The notes under the pieces were generated by a model. The model had not been told where the DNA came from. It saw only the letters and a program-made list of their open reading frames with translations, and searched no databases. A program made the translations under genes and the position numbers. Below are positions 55,595 through 64,000 of a stretch of DNA of 64,000 nucleotides, in pieces. This DNA comes from Patiriisocius sp047730165. Its GTDB lineage: Bacteria; Bacteroidota; Bacteroidia; Flavobacteriales; Flavobacteriaceae. The DNA lies in NCBI RefSeq assembly GCF_047730165.1, contig NZ_CP159834.1, positions 682,001 to 746,000 of the forward strand, written 5' to 3'. Position 1 is the first letter of the stretch, and each line of letters starts with the position of its first letter.

Positions 55595-55646
55595 ACGTAT
55601 TCAAATTTTGAAAAGCGAAATATACAATAACAAATCAATTTGTAGG

Positions 55647-56057
55647 TTAATTCTTACTTGACAATAACGTGAATGGGTAGGCATTTATATTTCTCGCAAT
55701 AGCAAATAAGATAGCTAAACCAAAGTAACCATAGATAAATCGCTTATCATAAAACAGCATTACCCGATGCGAGCCGTCAAATAAATAATTATAAATTTTT
55801 GTCCCTAACCCGTATCCTATTAAAGGGATAGAGAGTATCAAAAACGGATTGAGGCCAAAGGCGCTCTTAAGATTTCCATGAAGCAATTGATGTATCGCTC
55901 GTTGTGATCCACAACCAGGACACTCTAGGCCAGTCACATAGCGCAATGGACAAGGCACAAAGAAAGAAGTGTCGCCGGGATTAAAATAAAAGTAAATACT
56001 CCCAAGGCCCAAGAAGACCAAGAGAATACAAGATAAAAAAATTCCATTCTTAAGCAT
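55647..56057 (-). CDS. DUF2752 membrane protein
   Basis: This 136-aa membrane protein of the DUF2752 family is marked by CPLRYVTGLECPGCGSQRAIHQLLHGN, a Cys-rich loop between transmembrane segments. It has three hydrophobic helices. The Cys pair in CPGCG is conserved in the family. The function is unknown. It follows the CD225-like gene directly (its ATG is immediately after the upstream TAG), so the pair is translated together. Confidence 0.85.
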   Translation of the reverse strand: MLKNGIFLSCILLVFLGLGSIYFYFNPGDTSFFVPCPLRYVTGLECPGCGSQRAIHQLLHGNLKSAFGLNPFLILSIPLIGYGLGTKIYNYLFDGSHRVMLFYDKRFIYGYFGLAILFAIARNINAYPFTLLSSKN

Positions 56058-56333
56058 CTAACAAAGTACCTGCGACTCCAAAATATATTTCATAATCATA
56101 AACAGAACAACTAGAATAATTGGGAATGATACAGCAGACCAAATAGCATACTTCTTTGCATCATCTGCCGATTTTTGGGCACTTTCGGTATCGCCTAAGG
56201 CCCACAATTTTTTTACTTTAGCAGCTTTTATAATAGAGACAATCCCTAATGGCAGACAACACATAACAGTTGTTAATATAGCCCAAACCAAATGGTTTTC
56301 TGGGGGCCGTCCTTGTGGTGTTATATTTTCCAT
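56058..56333 (-). CDS. CD225/dispanin-like membrane protein
   Basis: This 91-aa protein has two transmembrane segments separated by a charged loop. The pattern PENHLVWAILTTVMCCLPLGIVSIIKAAKV, then ALGDTESAQKSADDAKKYAIWS, is typical of bacterial CD225 (dispanin/IFITM-like) proteins. I chose the Met at 56333 (MENITPQGRPP) because residues before it are not conserved. It is directly coupled to the DUF2752 gene downstream. The role is unknown. Confidence 0.82.
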   Translation of the reverse strand: MENITPQGRPPENHLVWAILTTVMCCLPLGIVSIIKAAKVKKLWALGDTESAQKSADDAKKYAIWSAVSFPIILVVLFMIMKYILESQVLC

Positions 56334-56367
56334 TTTATACGCTTTAAAGTGCAAAATACTACCTTTC

Positions 56368-56928
56368 CTAGAAAGTTGTCGTGTTTTCTGGTGTAACTAT
56401 AAAGTCTAATGGAATATCTGTTGCGTTTTTTTCAATACGCTCTTCAGCCTTAAAGAATGACAGTCCCACTAAGATTATGTCATTACTACATTGTGCCAAA
56501 AAACGATCATAAAACCCCTTCCCATAGCCTATTCTATTGCCTTTTACATCATACGCTAGCAGTGGCACAAAGACCACTTCTATTTGGGAGGTCGCTATTT
56601 CTATACCGTCTACAGGTTCTGGGATTCCGTATTCTGAAATTTTAATTAGAGTGTTTTCCTGCAATAAAATATGCTTCATTGTGAGTGCTTTAAAATCTGT
56701 TTTTGATAGGATGACAGATTTATCTTTGCCTTGTAGAATATGTAACAAATATTCTGTGTTGACTTCCTTTTTATCTTGAATAGGTAGATAAATATGAAAA
56801 TAGTTTGCCTCCCAAATTGGTAATTTTAATGCCTGGTTTGCAATAGCAAGGCTCAAATCTTCTCTAGCAGCTTCAGAGAGCCGAGAACGTTTTTCTTTGT
56901 ATTTTTTACGTAATTCTTGCTTATCCAT
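56368..56928 (-). CDS. 5-formyltetrahydrofolate cyclo-ligase
   Basis: This 186-aa enzyme converts 5-formyl-THF to 5,10-methenyl-THF using ATP. It shows the N-terminal KQELRKKYKEKRSRLS, a VFVPLLAYDVKGNRIGYGKGFYDRFL phosphate and substrate loop, and a DIPLDFIVTP end, all family hallmarks. The start ATG overlaps the stop of the upstream gene by one base (TGATG), indicating coupling with the AstE-like gene. The link to the Rim-like genes is by operon only. Confidence 0.92.
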   Translation of the reverse strand: MDKQELRKKYKEKRSRLSEAAREDLSLAIANQALKLPIWEANYFHIYLPIQDKKEVNTEYLLHILQGKDKSVILSKTDFKALTMKHILLQENTLIKISEYGIPEPVDGIEIATSQIEVVFVPLLAYDVKGNRIGYGKGFYDRFLAQCSNDIILVGLSFFKAEERIEKNATDIPLDFIVTPENTTTF

Positions 56929-57929
56929 CAATCTTCACTTTCTTGATCGTTTAAAATTTCTTTAGTACTCACTGTAGAAAGGTGAAATATCGCATCGCCT
57001 TGATTTACAATGGGTGCTTGATTTATGTTGATAATGTAACCTTCATTAGGCGCAGTAACCTTAATTCTCATTTTTCCATAAGGATCAGTTATTGTTGCTA
57101 AGAACTCACCCTTTTGAACGTGTTTATTGCAATCAATCTTTACGTGAAGTAAACCACTTTTCTGCGCGCGTACCCATCTACTTTTTGAAATAACCACAGG
57201 TGCTGCTTTTTTCTCTGGAACCACCGTTTTTTCGTTGAGCATCTCAAGATGAGATAGTATACGTACTACTCCATCTACTCCATCTTTCACAATATATTTG
57301 TTGCTTTCGAGTGATTTTCCGCCTTCAAAAAGTAGTACAGGAATTCCCATTTTTTCACAGGTAGCTCGATAGCTTTTTTCAATACTCGCAGAGTATACTG
57401 TAAATGGAGCGCAAAAAATATTTGCCAGGTTTTTTAACGCCTCTTGTTTTGGTGCAATACGTATCTGAGAAGCATTAAAACGTTGCGCTCCTCCGGTATG
57501 AAAATCGAAGCAATAATCTGCAAACGGTAAGATTTCTTTAGAAAAATGATAGGCAACTCTACTCGCTAAGGAGCCTGTTTTTGTTCCTGGAAAAACGCGG
57601 TTAAGATCACGACCATCTGGAAATGCTCTACTCGCATTTAAAAACCCAAAAATATTGAGAATAGGAATACAAATGATGGTTCCGCGCGCTGGTTTGTTAA
57701 TCTTATTTGCAATAATCTGGCGAACAATCTCAACGCCATTTATTTCATCACCATGAATTCCAGCTGTTAGTAAAACTGTTGGCCCAGGTTCTTTTGCGCG
57801 CTCCACGATAATTGGAATTTCCACATTAGTAGACGTATAAAGTTTTGCAAAACTAAAATTAATGGTCTTGCTCTGCCCAGGGGCTATCTTTTCGCTTAAT
57901 ATGATTAAGTCTTGGTAAGAAGTTGACAT
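56928..57929 (-). CDS. AstE/AspA-type succinylglutamate desuccinylase family metallohydrolase with C-terminal barrel-sandwich domain
   Basis: This 333-aa M14-like zinc hydrolase shows the zinc-binding TAGIHGDEINGVE (His and Glu) and FDFHTGGA (His) motifs, with the Arg region ASRAFPDGRDLNRVFPG. The final 80 residues (WVRAQKSGLLHVKIDCNKHVQKGEFLATI) form a lipoyl/biotinyl-like barrel-sandwich domain. The family hydrolyses N-acyl amino acids, and here it may trim an amino-acid tail added by the neighbouring ATP-grasp ligases. It is 9 bp downstream of rimK copy 1. Confidence 0.88.
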   Translation of the reverse strand: MSTSYQDLIILSEKIAPGQSKTINFSFAKLYTSTNVEIPIIVERAKEPGPTVLLTAGIHGDEINGVEIVRQIIANKINKPARGTIICIPILNIFGFLNASRAFPDGRDLNRVFPGTKTGSLASRVAYHFSKEILPFADYCFDFHTGGAQRFNASQIRIAPKQEALKNLANIFCAPFTVYSASIEKSYRATCEKMGIPVLLFEGGKSLESNKYIVKDGVDGVVRILSHLEMLNEKTVVPEKKAAPVVISKSRWVRAQKSGLLHVKIDCNKHVQKGEFLATITDPYGKMRIKVTAPNEGYIININQAPIVNQGDAIFHLSTVSTKEILNDQESED

Positions 57930-57938
57930 ATAATCTAA

Positions 57939-58814
57939 TTAATCTACGTTACGTTCTATGTACTTTATAATTATGGATGCAATATCTTTTCCCGTGGCAT
58001 TCTCGATACCTTCTAGTCCAGGTGAGCTATTTACTTCGAGGATTAAAGGCCCTCTTGAAGATTGTAACATGTCAACCCCTGCAACCCCTAGGCCCATCGC
58101 TTTTGCTGCTTTTAGCGCCGCAGTTTCCTCTTCATCAGATAATTCAATCACATTTGCAGAACCACCCCTGTGTAGGTTACTTCTAAACTCGCCTTCTTTT
58201 CCCTGACGTTTCATGGCACCTACTACTTGACCATCCACAATAAATGCTCTAATATCTGCTCCACCGGCTTCTTTAATAAATTCTTGAACGATTACTCTTG
58301 CTTGTAAATTATTAAAGGCTTCCATAACAGACTCGGCTGCTTTTTTGGTTTCTGCCAGGATTACTCCTATCCCTTGTGTTCCTTCTAATAATTTTATAAT
58401 TACAGGGGCACCACCTGCTAGATCCACAACTTCTTCTACATTTTTAGAATAGTTGGTAAAAATCGTTTTAGGTAAACCAAGACCCGCACGCGATAGTATC
58501 TGAAGACTACGTAATTTATCTCTTGACCGCACCAAAGCAACAGACTCTGTTGTTGTAAAACAATGCATCATCTCAAATTGTCTTACTACCGCTGTACCAT
58601 AAAAAGTAACTGAAGCTCCAATACGAGGTATCACTGCATCTACTTTTTCTATTGTTCGACCTTTATATAAAACCACCGGACGTTTTTTTTCTATAACGAT
58701 ATCGCACTTGGTATGATTGATTACCTCCACATCGTGATTTCTTTTTATAGCTGCTTCTACTAAACGTTTTGTTGAATATAGATCTGGATTTGCCGATAGT
58801 ATTTTAATATTCAT
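57939..58814 (-). CDS. rimK: RimK-type ATP-grasp ligase (ribosomal protein S6 glutamate ligase family), copy 1
   Basis: This 291-aa ATP-grasp ligase has the pre-ATP-grasp domain MNIKILSANPDLYSTKRLVEAA, then DAVIPRIGAS, the RDKLRSLQIL and AGLGLPKT segments, and the ATP-binding core KLLEGTQGIGVIL, VQEFIKEAGGADIRAFIV and EVNSSPGLEGIE. RimK adds glutamates to the C-terminus of ribosomal protein S6. A second paralogue lies just upstream, so substrates may be divided between them. It is 11 bp downstream of the retropepsin-like gene. Confidence 0.93.
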   Translation of the reverse strand: MNIKILSANPDLYSTKRLVEAAIKRNHDVEVINHTKCDIVIEKKRPVVLYKGRTIEKVDAVIPRIGASVTFYGTAVVRQFEMMHCFTTTESVALVRSRDKLRSLQILSRAGLGLPKTIFTNYSKNVEEVVDLAGGAPVIIKLLEGTQGIGVILAETKKAAESVMEAFNNLQARVIVQEFIKEAGGADIRAFIVDGQVVGAMKRQGKEGEFRSNLHRGGSANVIELSDEEETAALKAAKAMGLGVAGVDMLQSSRGPLILEVNSSPGLEGIENATGKDIASIIIKYIERNVD

Positions 58815-58825
58815 TATTTGGTGTG

Positions 58826-59284
58826 TTATATATCGCCATCATTGGCTAATTTTTTCTTTAAAAATTTTTGTTTAAGTTTTTGAGATAGATTTGTTCTATT
58901 AATATCTACTAGAAAACGCTTGGTTAAAAACTTGCGCCCAATAAGCACTGGAAATTTCATTTCTTTGCGATCACTCAATGTCAAGAATATAGGATATATT
59001 TTACCATAAAGAAGTATTTCTGTTAAAATCCTATAGCGTACTTGGGTTTGTCCATTACTACTTTTTACCACTCGCACATCATATTTTTCAAAAACAAACT
59101 CCTTGTTATGATAATTCTCATGCTCCTCATCAAGAAAGCGACATTTTAGAAGATGATCTTCTACTCTCATTTCTTGACAATGAATAGATGATGTATACGC
59201 ACCAGTATCAATCTTGATGTCTATATCACTTAAATGCAGTAAAGGAAAATCTACTTGGTCTGTACGTCCTATTTTACGTTTCAA
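58826..59284 (-). CDS. Retropepsin-like (RimB-type) aspartic protease domain protein
   Basis: This 152-aa protein carries the aspartic protease active-site signature KIDTGAYTSSIH (Asp-Thr-Gly-Ala) near residue 27 and the family segment FPVLIGRKFLTKRFLVDI. It belongs to the group annotated as ATP-dependent zinc proteases or RimB-type retropepsins, associated with RimK. A single catalytic Asp per chain implies a dimer. It lies between two rimK-like genes, consistent with processing a RimK-modified protein. The C-terminus is basic. Confidence 0.85.
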   Translation of the reverse strand: MKRKIGRTDQVDFPLLHLSDIDIKIDTGAYTSSIHCQEMRVEDHLLKCRFLDEEHENYHNKEFVFEKYDVRVVKSSNGQTQVRYRILTEILLYGKIYPIFLTLSDRKEMKFPVLIGRKFLTKRFLVDINRTNLSQKLKQKFLKKKLANDGDI

Positions 59285-59353
59285 TGCTGCTGAAATTTTA
59301 ATAGGTGGAAAGATACTAAAAAGCCATTAACGACTTCGCTAGGGTTAGAAATA

Positions 59354-60238
59354 TTAGGGTATGTTTAATGACGCGGTTTTTTCTACATATTCAATGATAG
59401 CTCCAGCAACCGAAATACCAGATGCAGTCTCTATTCCCTCTAACCCAGGGGTCGAATTTACTTCTAGAATTAACGGCCCTCGTTTAGACTGTAAAATATC
59501 TACACCACATACATCTAACTGTAACGCTTTTGCCGCACCGATAGCGACTTCCCTTTCTCTATCTGAAAGAAGATATGTTGTTGCGCTCCCTCCTTGATGC
59601 AAATTACTTCTAAAGTCATTATCTTTTGAAGAGCGCTTCATCGCAGCAATTACTTTATTGCCAACGACGATAGCTCTAATGTCTGTTCCTCTAGACTCTG
59701 CAATAAATTCTTGCATCACAAAACGCGTTCTCAACCCTTGAAGAGTTTCAACCGTTGAAAGGGCGTTCGTGTAATTCTCACAGAGGATCACCCCATTGCC
59801 GTGCGTGCCTTCTAGAATTTTAATAATCACTTGCCCGTTTCCAAAATCTTTTAAAAAGTCTTTTAAATAAGCAGGGGATCCTAATGTCGTTTTAGGCAAG
59901 GGCAACCCTGCTTTTGCCATCAATTGAAAACTAATCCACTTATCTCTAGACTGCGAGATCCCCAAAGATGAAGCCGCAGTATACACGTCCATAGCCTCAA
60001 AATGTCGCAGGATAGAAGTGCCGAAATAAGTGTTTAAAACCCCTATTCTTGGGATGATGGCATCAATATCATTAATTACTTCATTGTGATATTGCAATAA
60101 CACTTTATTGTTTTCTATTAATACATTACAATAGGTGGGATCTATTACTTCTACGTCGTGATTTCTTTTTTCTGCAGCAGCCACTAAACTCTGTGTAGAG
60201 TAGAGCAGTTCGCTTGTAGATAGGATGGCGATGTTCAT
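59354..60238 (-). CDS. RimK-type ATP-grasp ligase, copy 2 (paralogue)
   Basis: This 294-aa paralogue of the downstream RimK has the same plan: MNIAILSTSELLYSTQSLVAAA, then AIIPRIGVLNTYFGTSILRHFEAM, KILEGTHGNGVIL, MQEFIAESRGTDIRAIVV and EVNSTPGLEGIE. Key ATP-grasp and metal-binding residues are present. The start at 60238 matches copy 1; the longer frame adds 21 non-conserved residues. It is the first gene of the cluster, separated from the retropepsin gene by 69 bp, and faces away from uvrC. Confidence 0.9.
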   Translation of the reverse strand: MNIAILSTSELLYSTQSLVAAAEKRNHDVEVIDPTYCNVLIENNKVLLQYHNEVINDIDAIIPRIGVLNTYFGTSILRHFEAMDVYTAASSLGISQSRDKWISFQLMAKAGLPLPKTTLGSPAYLKDFLKDFGNGQVIIKILEGTHGNGVILCENYTNALSTVETLQGLRTRFVMQEFIAESRGTDIRAIVVGNKVIAAMKRSSKDNDFRSNLHQGGSATTYLLSDREREVAIGAAKALQLDVCGVDILQSKRGPLILEVNSTPGLEGIETASGISVAGAIIEYVEKTASLNIP

Positions 60239-60378
60239 TTGATAGTTATGAGTGCCGCAAGTTACAGAAAAGCCACTATACTTTAATCTTAATTTCTGCA
60301 CTTATAAAAATGAAAAAATAACAATATTACAGGTCATTAAAATTTCAGAAAGAAGAATATTGCTTTTATCTTTACGCT

Positions 60379-62181
60379 ATGGCAGAAGCATCTTTAAAAC
60401 TACAAGTATCTACGCTCCCCAGTACCCCGGGTGTGTATCAATACTATGATAAAGATGGCACATTACTATACATAGGCAAAGCAAAAAATCTTAAAAAACG
60501 GGTTCAGAGTTATTTTAACAAGGAACATGAAAATGCCAAAACACGTATATTAGTACGAAAAATTAGAGATATAAAACACATTGTTGTCGAGACCGAAACA
60601 GATGCTTTGCTGCTGGAAAACAACCTTATAAAAAAATACCAGCCCAGATATAACATACTACTTAAGGACGATAAAACCTATCCTTGGATTTGTATTAAAA
60701 ACGAACGCTTTCCTAGAGTGTTTTCTACACGTCGACTCATAAAAGATGGCTCAGAGTATTTTGGACCGTATACAAACTTCAAGACCGTTCATGCGCTGCT
60801 AGATTTAATAAAAGGGCTTTATCCTTTGCGTAATTGTAACTATGACCTAGCCGAAGATAAAATACGAAACAATAAGTATAAAGTCTGTTTAGAGTATCAT
60901 TTAGGGAATTGCATGGGGCCCTGCGAAGGCTTTTATGCAGAAACCGCATACAACGAAAACATAGAAGCCATTCGCAATATCTTAAAAGGGAATTTTAAAG
61001 AATCACTCCTTCTTTTTAAAAAACAAATGTATCGGTTTGCAGATGACCTCTTATTTGAAGATGCGCAAAAAGTGAAAGAAAAAATAGATGCGCTTGAGAA
61101 CTACCAGTCAAGGTCGATGGTGGTGCACCCCACGATTAGTAATGTCGATGTATTTTCTATCATTAGCGATGAGAGTTATGCATATGTCAATTATTTACAA
61201 GTAAGCTACGGCGCCATCATACGAAGTCACACCCTAGAAATAAAAAAGAAGTTGGATGAGACTGACGAGGCCTTATTAGAACTTTCTGTGGTAGAATTAC
61301 GACAACGTTTTAATTCTCTTTCAAAAGAGCTTTTTGTGCCATTTTCAATAAGCGTTGAGCTAGGCGTCAAACTGCACATCCCTAAAGTAGGCGATAAAAA
61401 GAAAATCCTAGATCTCTCCATCCGCAATGCTAAATATTACAGACTAGAACGCTTTAAGCAGTCAAAAATAGTAGACCCAGACCGTCATGAAAAACGAATC
61501 ATGGCGCAGATGAAAAAAGATTTACGCCTTTCTGAAGAGCCTCGGCATATTGAGTGTTTTGACAATAGTAACATACAAGGATCAAACCCTGTTGCCGCTT
61601 GCGTTGTATTTAAAGATGGAAAGCCAAGCAAAAAAGACTATCGTAAGTTTCATATCAAAACAGTAGAAGGTCCTGATGATTTTGCTTCTATGGAAGAGGT
61701 AGTTTACAGAAGATACAAAAGACTCCAAGAAGAGAAACAACCCTTACCGCAATTAATCATTATTGATGGTGGAAAAGGGCAATTATCTTCTTCTTTAAAA
61801 GCGTTAGATGATCTTGGTTTGAGAGGCAAGATTGCTATCATTGGGATTGCAAAAAGACTTGAAGAGTTATTTTATCCAGACGATCCTATCCCATTATATC
61901 TTGATAAAAAATCGGAGACTTTAAAAATTATCCAGCAATTACGTAACGAAGCACACCGCTTCGGGATTACCTTTCACCGCCAATTAAGAAGTAAAGAAGC
62001 ACTCAATACAGCACTAGAAACAATTCCTGGAATTGGCGAAAAAACAGTCATAGAATTATTGAGACATTTTAAAAGTCATAAACGCATAGGGGAAGCTTCT
62101 TTTGACGACCTTGCAAAAGCAATAGGCGCCAGCCGAGCACAGAAAGTAAAAGCTTATTTTCAATCTTTGCCCTCCAATTAA
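60379..62181 (+). CDS. uvrC: Excinuclease ABC subunit UvrC
   Basis: UvrC makes the dual incisions in nucleotide excision repair. The 600-aa protein begins with a GIY-YIG nuclease domain (GVYQYYDKDGTLLYIGKAKNLKKRV), has a UVR motif (about 200-235), the RNase H-like endonuclease half (HIECFDNSNIQGSNPVAACVVF, IIDGGKGQLSS), and C-terminal helix-hairpin-helix motifs (ETIPGIGEKTVIELLRHF). The start MAEASLKLQVST fits the family. A TATCTTTA -7-like element ends 4 bp before the ATG. The patatin-like gene follows after 48 bp. Confidence 0.97.
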   Translation: MAEASLKLQVSTLPSTPGVYQYYDKDGTLLYIGKAKNLKKRVQSYFNKEHENAKTRILVRKIRDIKHIVVETETDALLLENNLIKKYQPRYNILLKDDKTYPWICIKNERFPRVFSTRRLIKDGSEYFGPYTNFKTVHALLDLIKGLYPLRNCNYDLAEDKIRNNKYKVCLEYHLGNCMGPCEGFYAETAYNENIEAIRNILKGNFKESLLLFKKQMYRFADDLLFEDAQKVKEKIDALENYQSRSMVVHPTISNVDVFSIISDESYAYVNYLQVSYGAIIRSHTLEIKKKLDETDEALLELSVVELRQRFNSLSKELFVPFSISVELGVKLHIPKVGDKKKILDLSIRNAKYYRLERFKQSKIVDPDRHEKRIMAQMKKDLRLSEEPRHIECFDNSNIQGSNPVAACVVFKDGKPSKKDYRKFHIKTVEGPDDFASMEEVVYRRYKRLQEEKQPLPQLIIIDGGKGQLSSSLKALDDLGLRGKIAIIGIAKRLEELFYPDDPIPLYLDKKSETLKIIQQLRNEAHRFGITFHRQLRSKEALNTALETIPGIGEKTVIELLRHFKSHKRIGEASFDDLAKAIGASRAQKVKAYFQSLPSN

Positions 62182-62229
62182 AATAGAATCCCTATTTTAC
62201 TGTTAGTAATTAATATCTCATTTACATTC

Positions 62230-64000
62230 TTGAAAAAGCTCATCTTAATATTTCTATTTTTCCCACTGTGTTTTTACGCACAAGAAGAAAAGGCACAAGA
62301 TGCAAAAGTAGGCCTTGTATTAAGCGGTGGTGGTGCAAAAGGACTAGCGCATATAGGTGCTATTAAAGCCATTGAAGAAGCAGGGATTCAGATAGATTAT
62401 ATAGGTGGCACTAGTATGGGTGCTATTGTTGGTTCTCTATACGCCTCTGGTTATAATGCCCACCAGTTGGATTCTATCTTTAACACAGTAGATTTTGAAA
62501 CACTTATTCGAGATGAAATACCGCGTGGCTCTAAAACTTTTTACGAGAAAAACGAGACAGATCGATATGCACTTACGCTTCCATTTGATAATTTTAAATT
62601 AGGGCTCCCGTCGGGAATTTCTAAAGGTCAAAACGCATATAACCTATTATCTCGCCTTACGCTGCACGTGCGAGAGCATGAAGATTTTAGTGCATTGCCT
62701 ATTCCATTTTTATGTGTTGCCACAGATTTAGAAACTGGAGAAGCCGTTATATTAGAATCTGGTTATCTACCTAAAGCCGTTGTTGCCAGTGGTGCGTTAC
62801 CCACACTTTTTAGTCCAGTAACTATTGATGATCGCATATTAATTGATGGTGGTGTCGTCAATAATTATCCTATAGATGAGTTAAGAGCCAAAGGAATGGA
62901 TATTATTATAGGAGTAGATGTACAGGATGATCTGCGAGAGAGTAAGGAGATTAACTCTGCCATTCAAGTAATGGTACAGATTAATAATTTTGACACGCAG
63001 CGCAATATGCAAGAAAAGCGCAAAAAAACAGATTTATACATTCACCCCGACATCCAGGATTTTTCTGTTGTGTCATTTGCTGAAGGGAAAAAAATAATTG
63101 AATCTGGTTATATCGCTGCCGAGACTCAAGAAGATAAACTTGCCGAAATCGCAAGCCAACAACAAAAGGAAGATCGTCCCGAGATAAAATTTCAGAAAGA
63201 ACAATCATTTTATATTGACAAAGTTCAAATAGAAGGATCACAACGTTATACCAGATCTTATGTACTAGGAAAATTAAAACTTCAGACTCCAAACGAAATA
63301 ACTTTTAAGCAATTTAATGAGGGTATTAACAATCTCGCAGCTACGGGAAATTACAAGACTATTGATTATCAGCTCATTAAAAAAGAAGCTGGTATATATG
63401 ATATTGCCTTTTTGCTAACCGAAAGTGAAAACAAACTGCAATTGCGCCTTTCTGCTCATTACGATAACTTGTATAAAACAGCATTTTTAGCCAACGTCAC
63501 TAGAAAGCGGCTATTTACCAATAATGACATCGCCTCGCTCGATATTATTGTGGGTGACAATCTGCGTTACAAGGCTAATTATTATATAGACAAAGGTTAT
63601 TATTGGAGCATAGGTTTATCATCTGAGTATAATTTTTTTGACAAAGATGTACCTGTCAGCTTCCTTGCTTCGGAAAATCTAGAAGAAACTCCTACGCTTA
63701 ATGTGATAGAGATTGAGTATTCAGACTACTCAAACAAACTCTATTTTGAAACCATCATTAAGCGAAATTTCTTAATAGGCATTGGAGCTGAACACAAGCA
63801 TCTCAAATATTTATCTAGGAATATAGGCGTTGATAAAAATAGAAATCTACAAACAATTTTTGAAAATACTAACTATTATAACGCCCTAGGATATTTAGTT
63901 TTTGATAGTTTAGATGACACCTATTTTCCAAAGGAAGGCGTTATTTTTCAAGGAGATTTTAAACTCTATCTTTTTGCCCAAGGAAGAAATGAAGATTTTG
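62230..64000 (+). CDS. Patatin-like phospholipase with POTRA and outer-membrane barrel (PlpD-like), 3' truncated by window edge
   Basis: The frame remains open to the window end. It starts at TTG (LKKLILIFLFFPLCFYAQ forms a signal peptide with Leu read as the initiator), because no ATG fits. Patatin motifs are LVLSGGGAKGLAHIGA (oxyanion loop), GGTSMGAIVG (nucleophile Ser) and IDGGVVNNYP (catalytic Asp). A POTRA-like domain (FYIDKVQIEGSQRYTRSYVL) and an alternating hydrophobic beta region follow, matching the patatin-POTRA-BamA-type barrel layout of type Vd secreted PlpD proteins. It is probably co-transcribed with uvrC. Confidence 0.9.
   Translation, partial: MKKLILIFLFFPLCFYAQEEKAQDAKVGLVLSGGGAKGLAHIGAIKAIEEAGIQIDYIGGTSMGAIVGSLYASGYNAHQLDSIFNTVDFETLIRDEIPRGSKTFYEKNETDRYALTLPFDNFKLGLPSGISKGQNAYNLLSRLTLHVREHEDFSALPIPFLCVATDLETGEAVILESGYLPKAVVASGALPTLFSPVTIDDRILIDGGVVNNYPIDELRAKGMDIIIGVDVQDDLRESKEINSAIQVMVQINNFDTQRNMQEKRKKTDLYIHPDIQDFSVVSFAEGKKIIESGYIAAETQEDKLAEIASQQQKEDRPEIKFQKEQSFYIDKVQIEGSQRYTRSYVLGKLKLQTPNEITFKQFNEGINNLAATGNYKTIDYQLIKKEAGIYDIAFLLTESENKLQLRLSAHYDNLYKTAFLANVTRKRLFTNNDIASLDIIVGDNLRYKANYYIDKGYYWSIGLSSEYNFFDKDVPVSFLASENLEETPTLNVIEIEYSDYSNKLYFETIIKRNFLIGIGAEHKHLKYLSRNIGVDKNRNLQTIFENTNYYNALGYLVFDSLDDTYFPKEGVIFQGDFKLYLFAQGRNEDF

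Overview
The window is chromosomal DNA from a member of the Bacteroidetes, most likely a marine Flavobacteriaceae. The evidence is the low G+C content, TAnnTTTG-type -7 promoter elements, several type IX secretion (T9SS) cargo proteins with type A or type B C-terminal sorting domains, a PorP/SprF plus OmpA operon, a flavobacterial-style suf operon, and the ileS - TraR/DksA - lspA order. The genus cannot be fixed from sequence alone; a Dokdonia-like organism would fit. I found no tRNA, rRNA, CRISPR array, insertion sequence or prophage.

Layout. 1-10 kb holds the end of a hybrid sensor kinase with a degenerate receiver, a TerB-like gene, acs, a TspO-like membrane protein, an M24 aminopeptidase followed by a SRAP/YedK abasic-site protein, brnQ, an alpha/beta hydrolase, two small paralogous Cys proteins and thiL. 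10.3-15.1 kb is a tight four-gene operon: a secreted choice-of-anchor-B protein, a seven-repeat propeller-like lipoprotein, an MbnP-like lipoprotein and an MbnH-like di-heme peroxidase. It is the most attractive candidate for an under-described surface metal or redox system. 15.2-23.7 kb is sufA-B-(lipoprotein)-C-D-S-(META lipoprotein)-E-T followed by DUF2480 and DUF3078 genes. 24-35.4 kb is a minus-strand block of two giant type-B T9SS proteins that share a near-identical N-terminal module, then PorP/SprF and OmpA-like genes.

35.4-49 kb contains a small membrane ORF, an endonuclease/exonuclease/phosphatase protein, hflX, an NAD(P)-binding protein overlapping an M28 peptidase, a CBS protein, two small hypotheticals, a large secreted M36 metallopeptidase, and just upstream of it the wreck of another T9SS protein. 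49-54.4 kb is ileS, a TraR/DksA protein lacking its zinc ligands, a small exported protein and lspA. 54.4-60.3 kb (minus strand) holds a PAS histidine kinase, DUF2752 and CD225-like membrane proteins, 5-formyl-THF cyclo-ligase, and a RimK / retropepsin / RimK / AstE-like cluster suggesting a peptide-tail adding and removing system. The window closes with uvrC and the start of a patatin-POTRA-barrel protein that runs off the end.

Functional themes are Fe-S cluster assembly, T9SS surface export, a possible surface copper or redox module, and post-translational amino-acid ligation.
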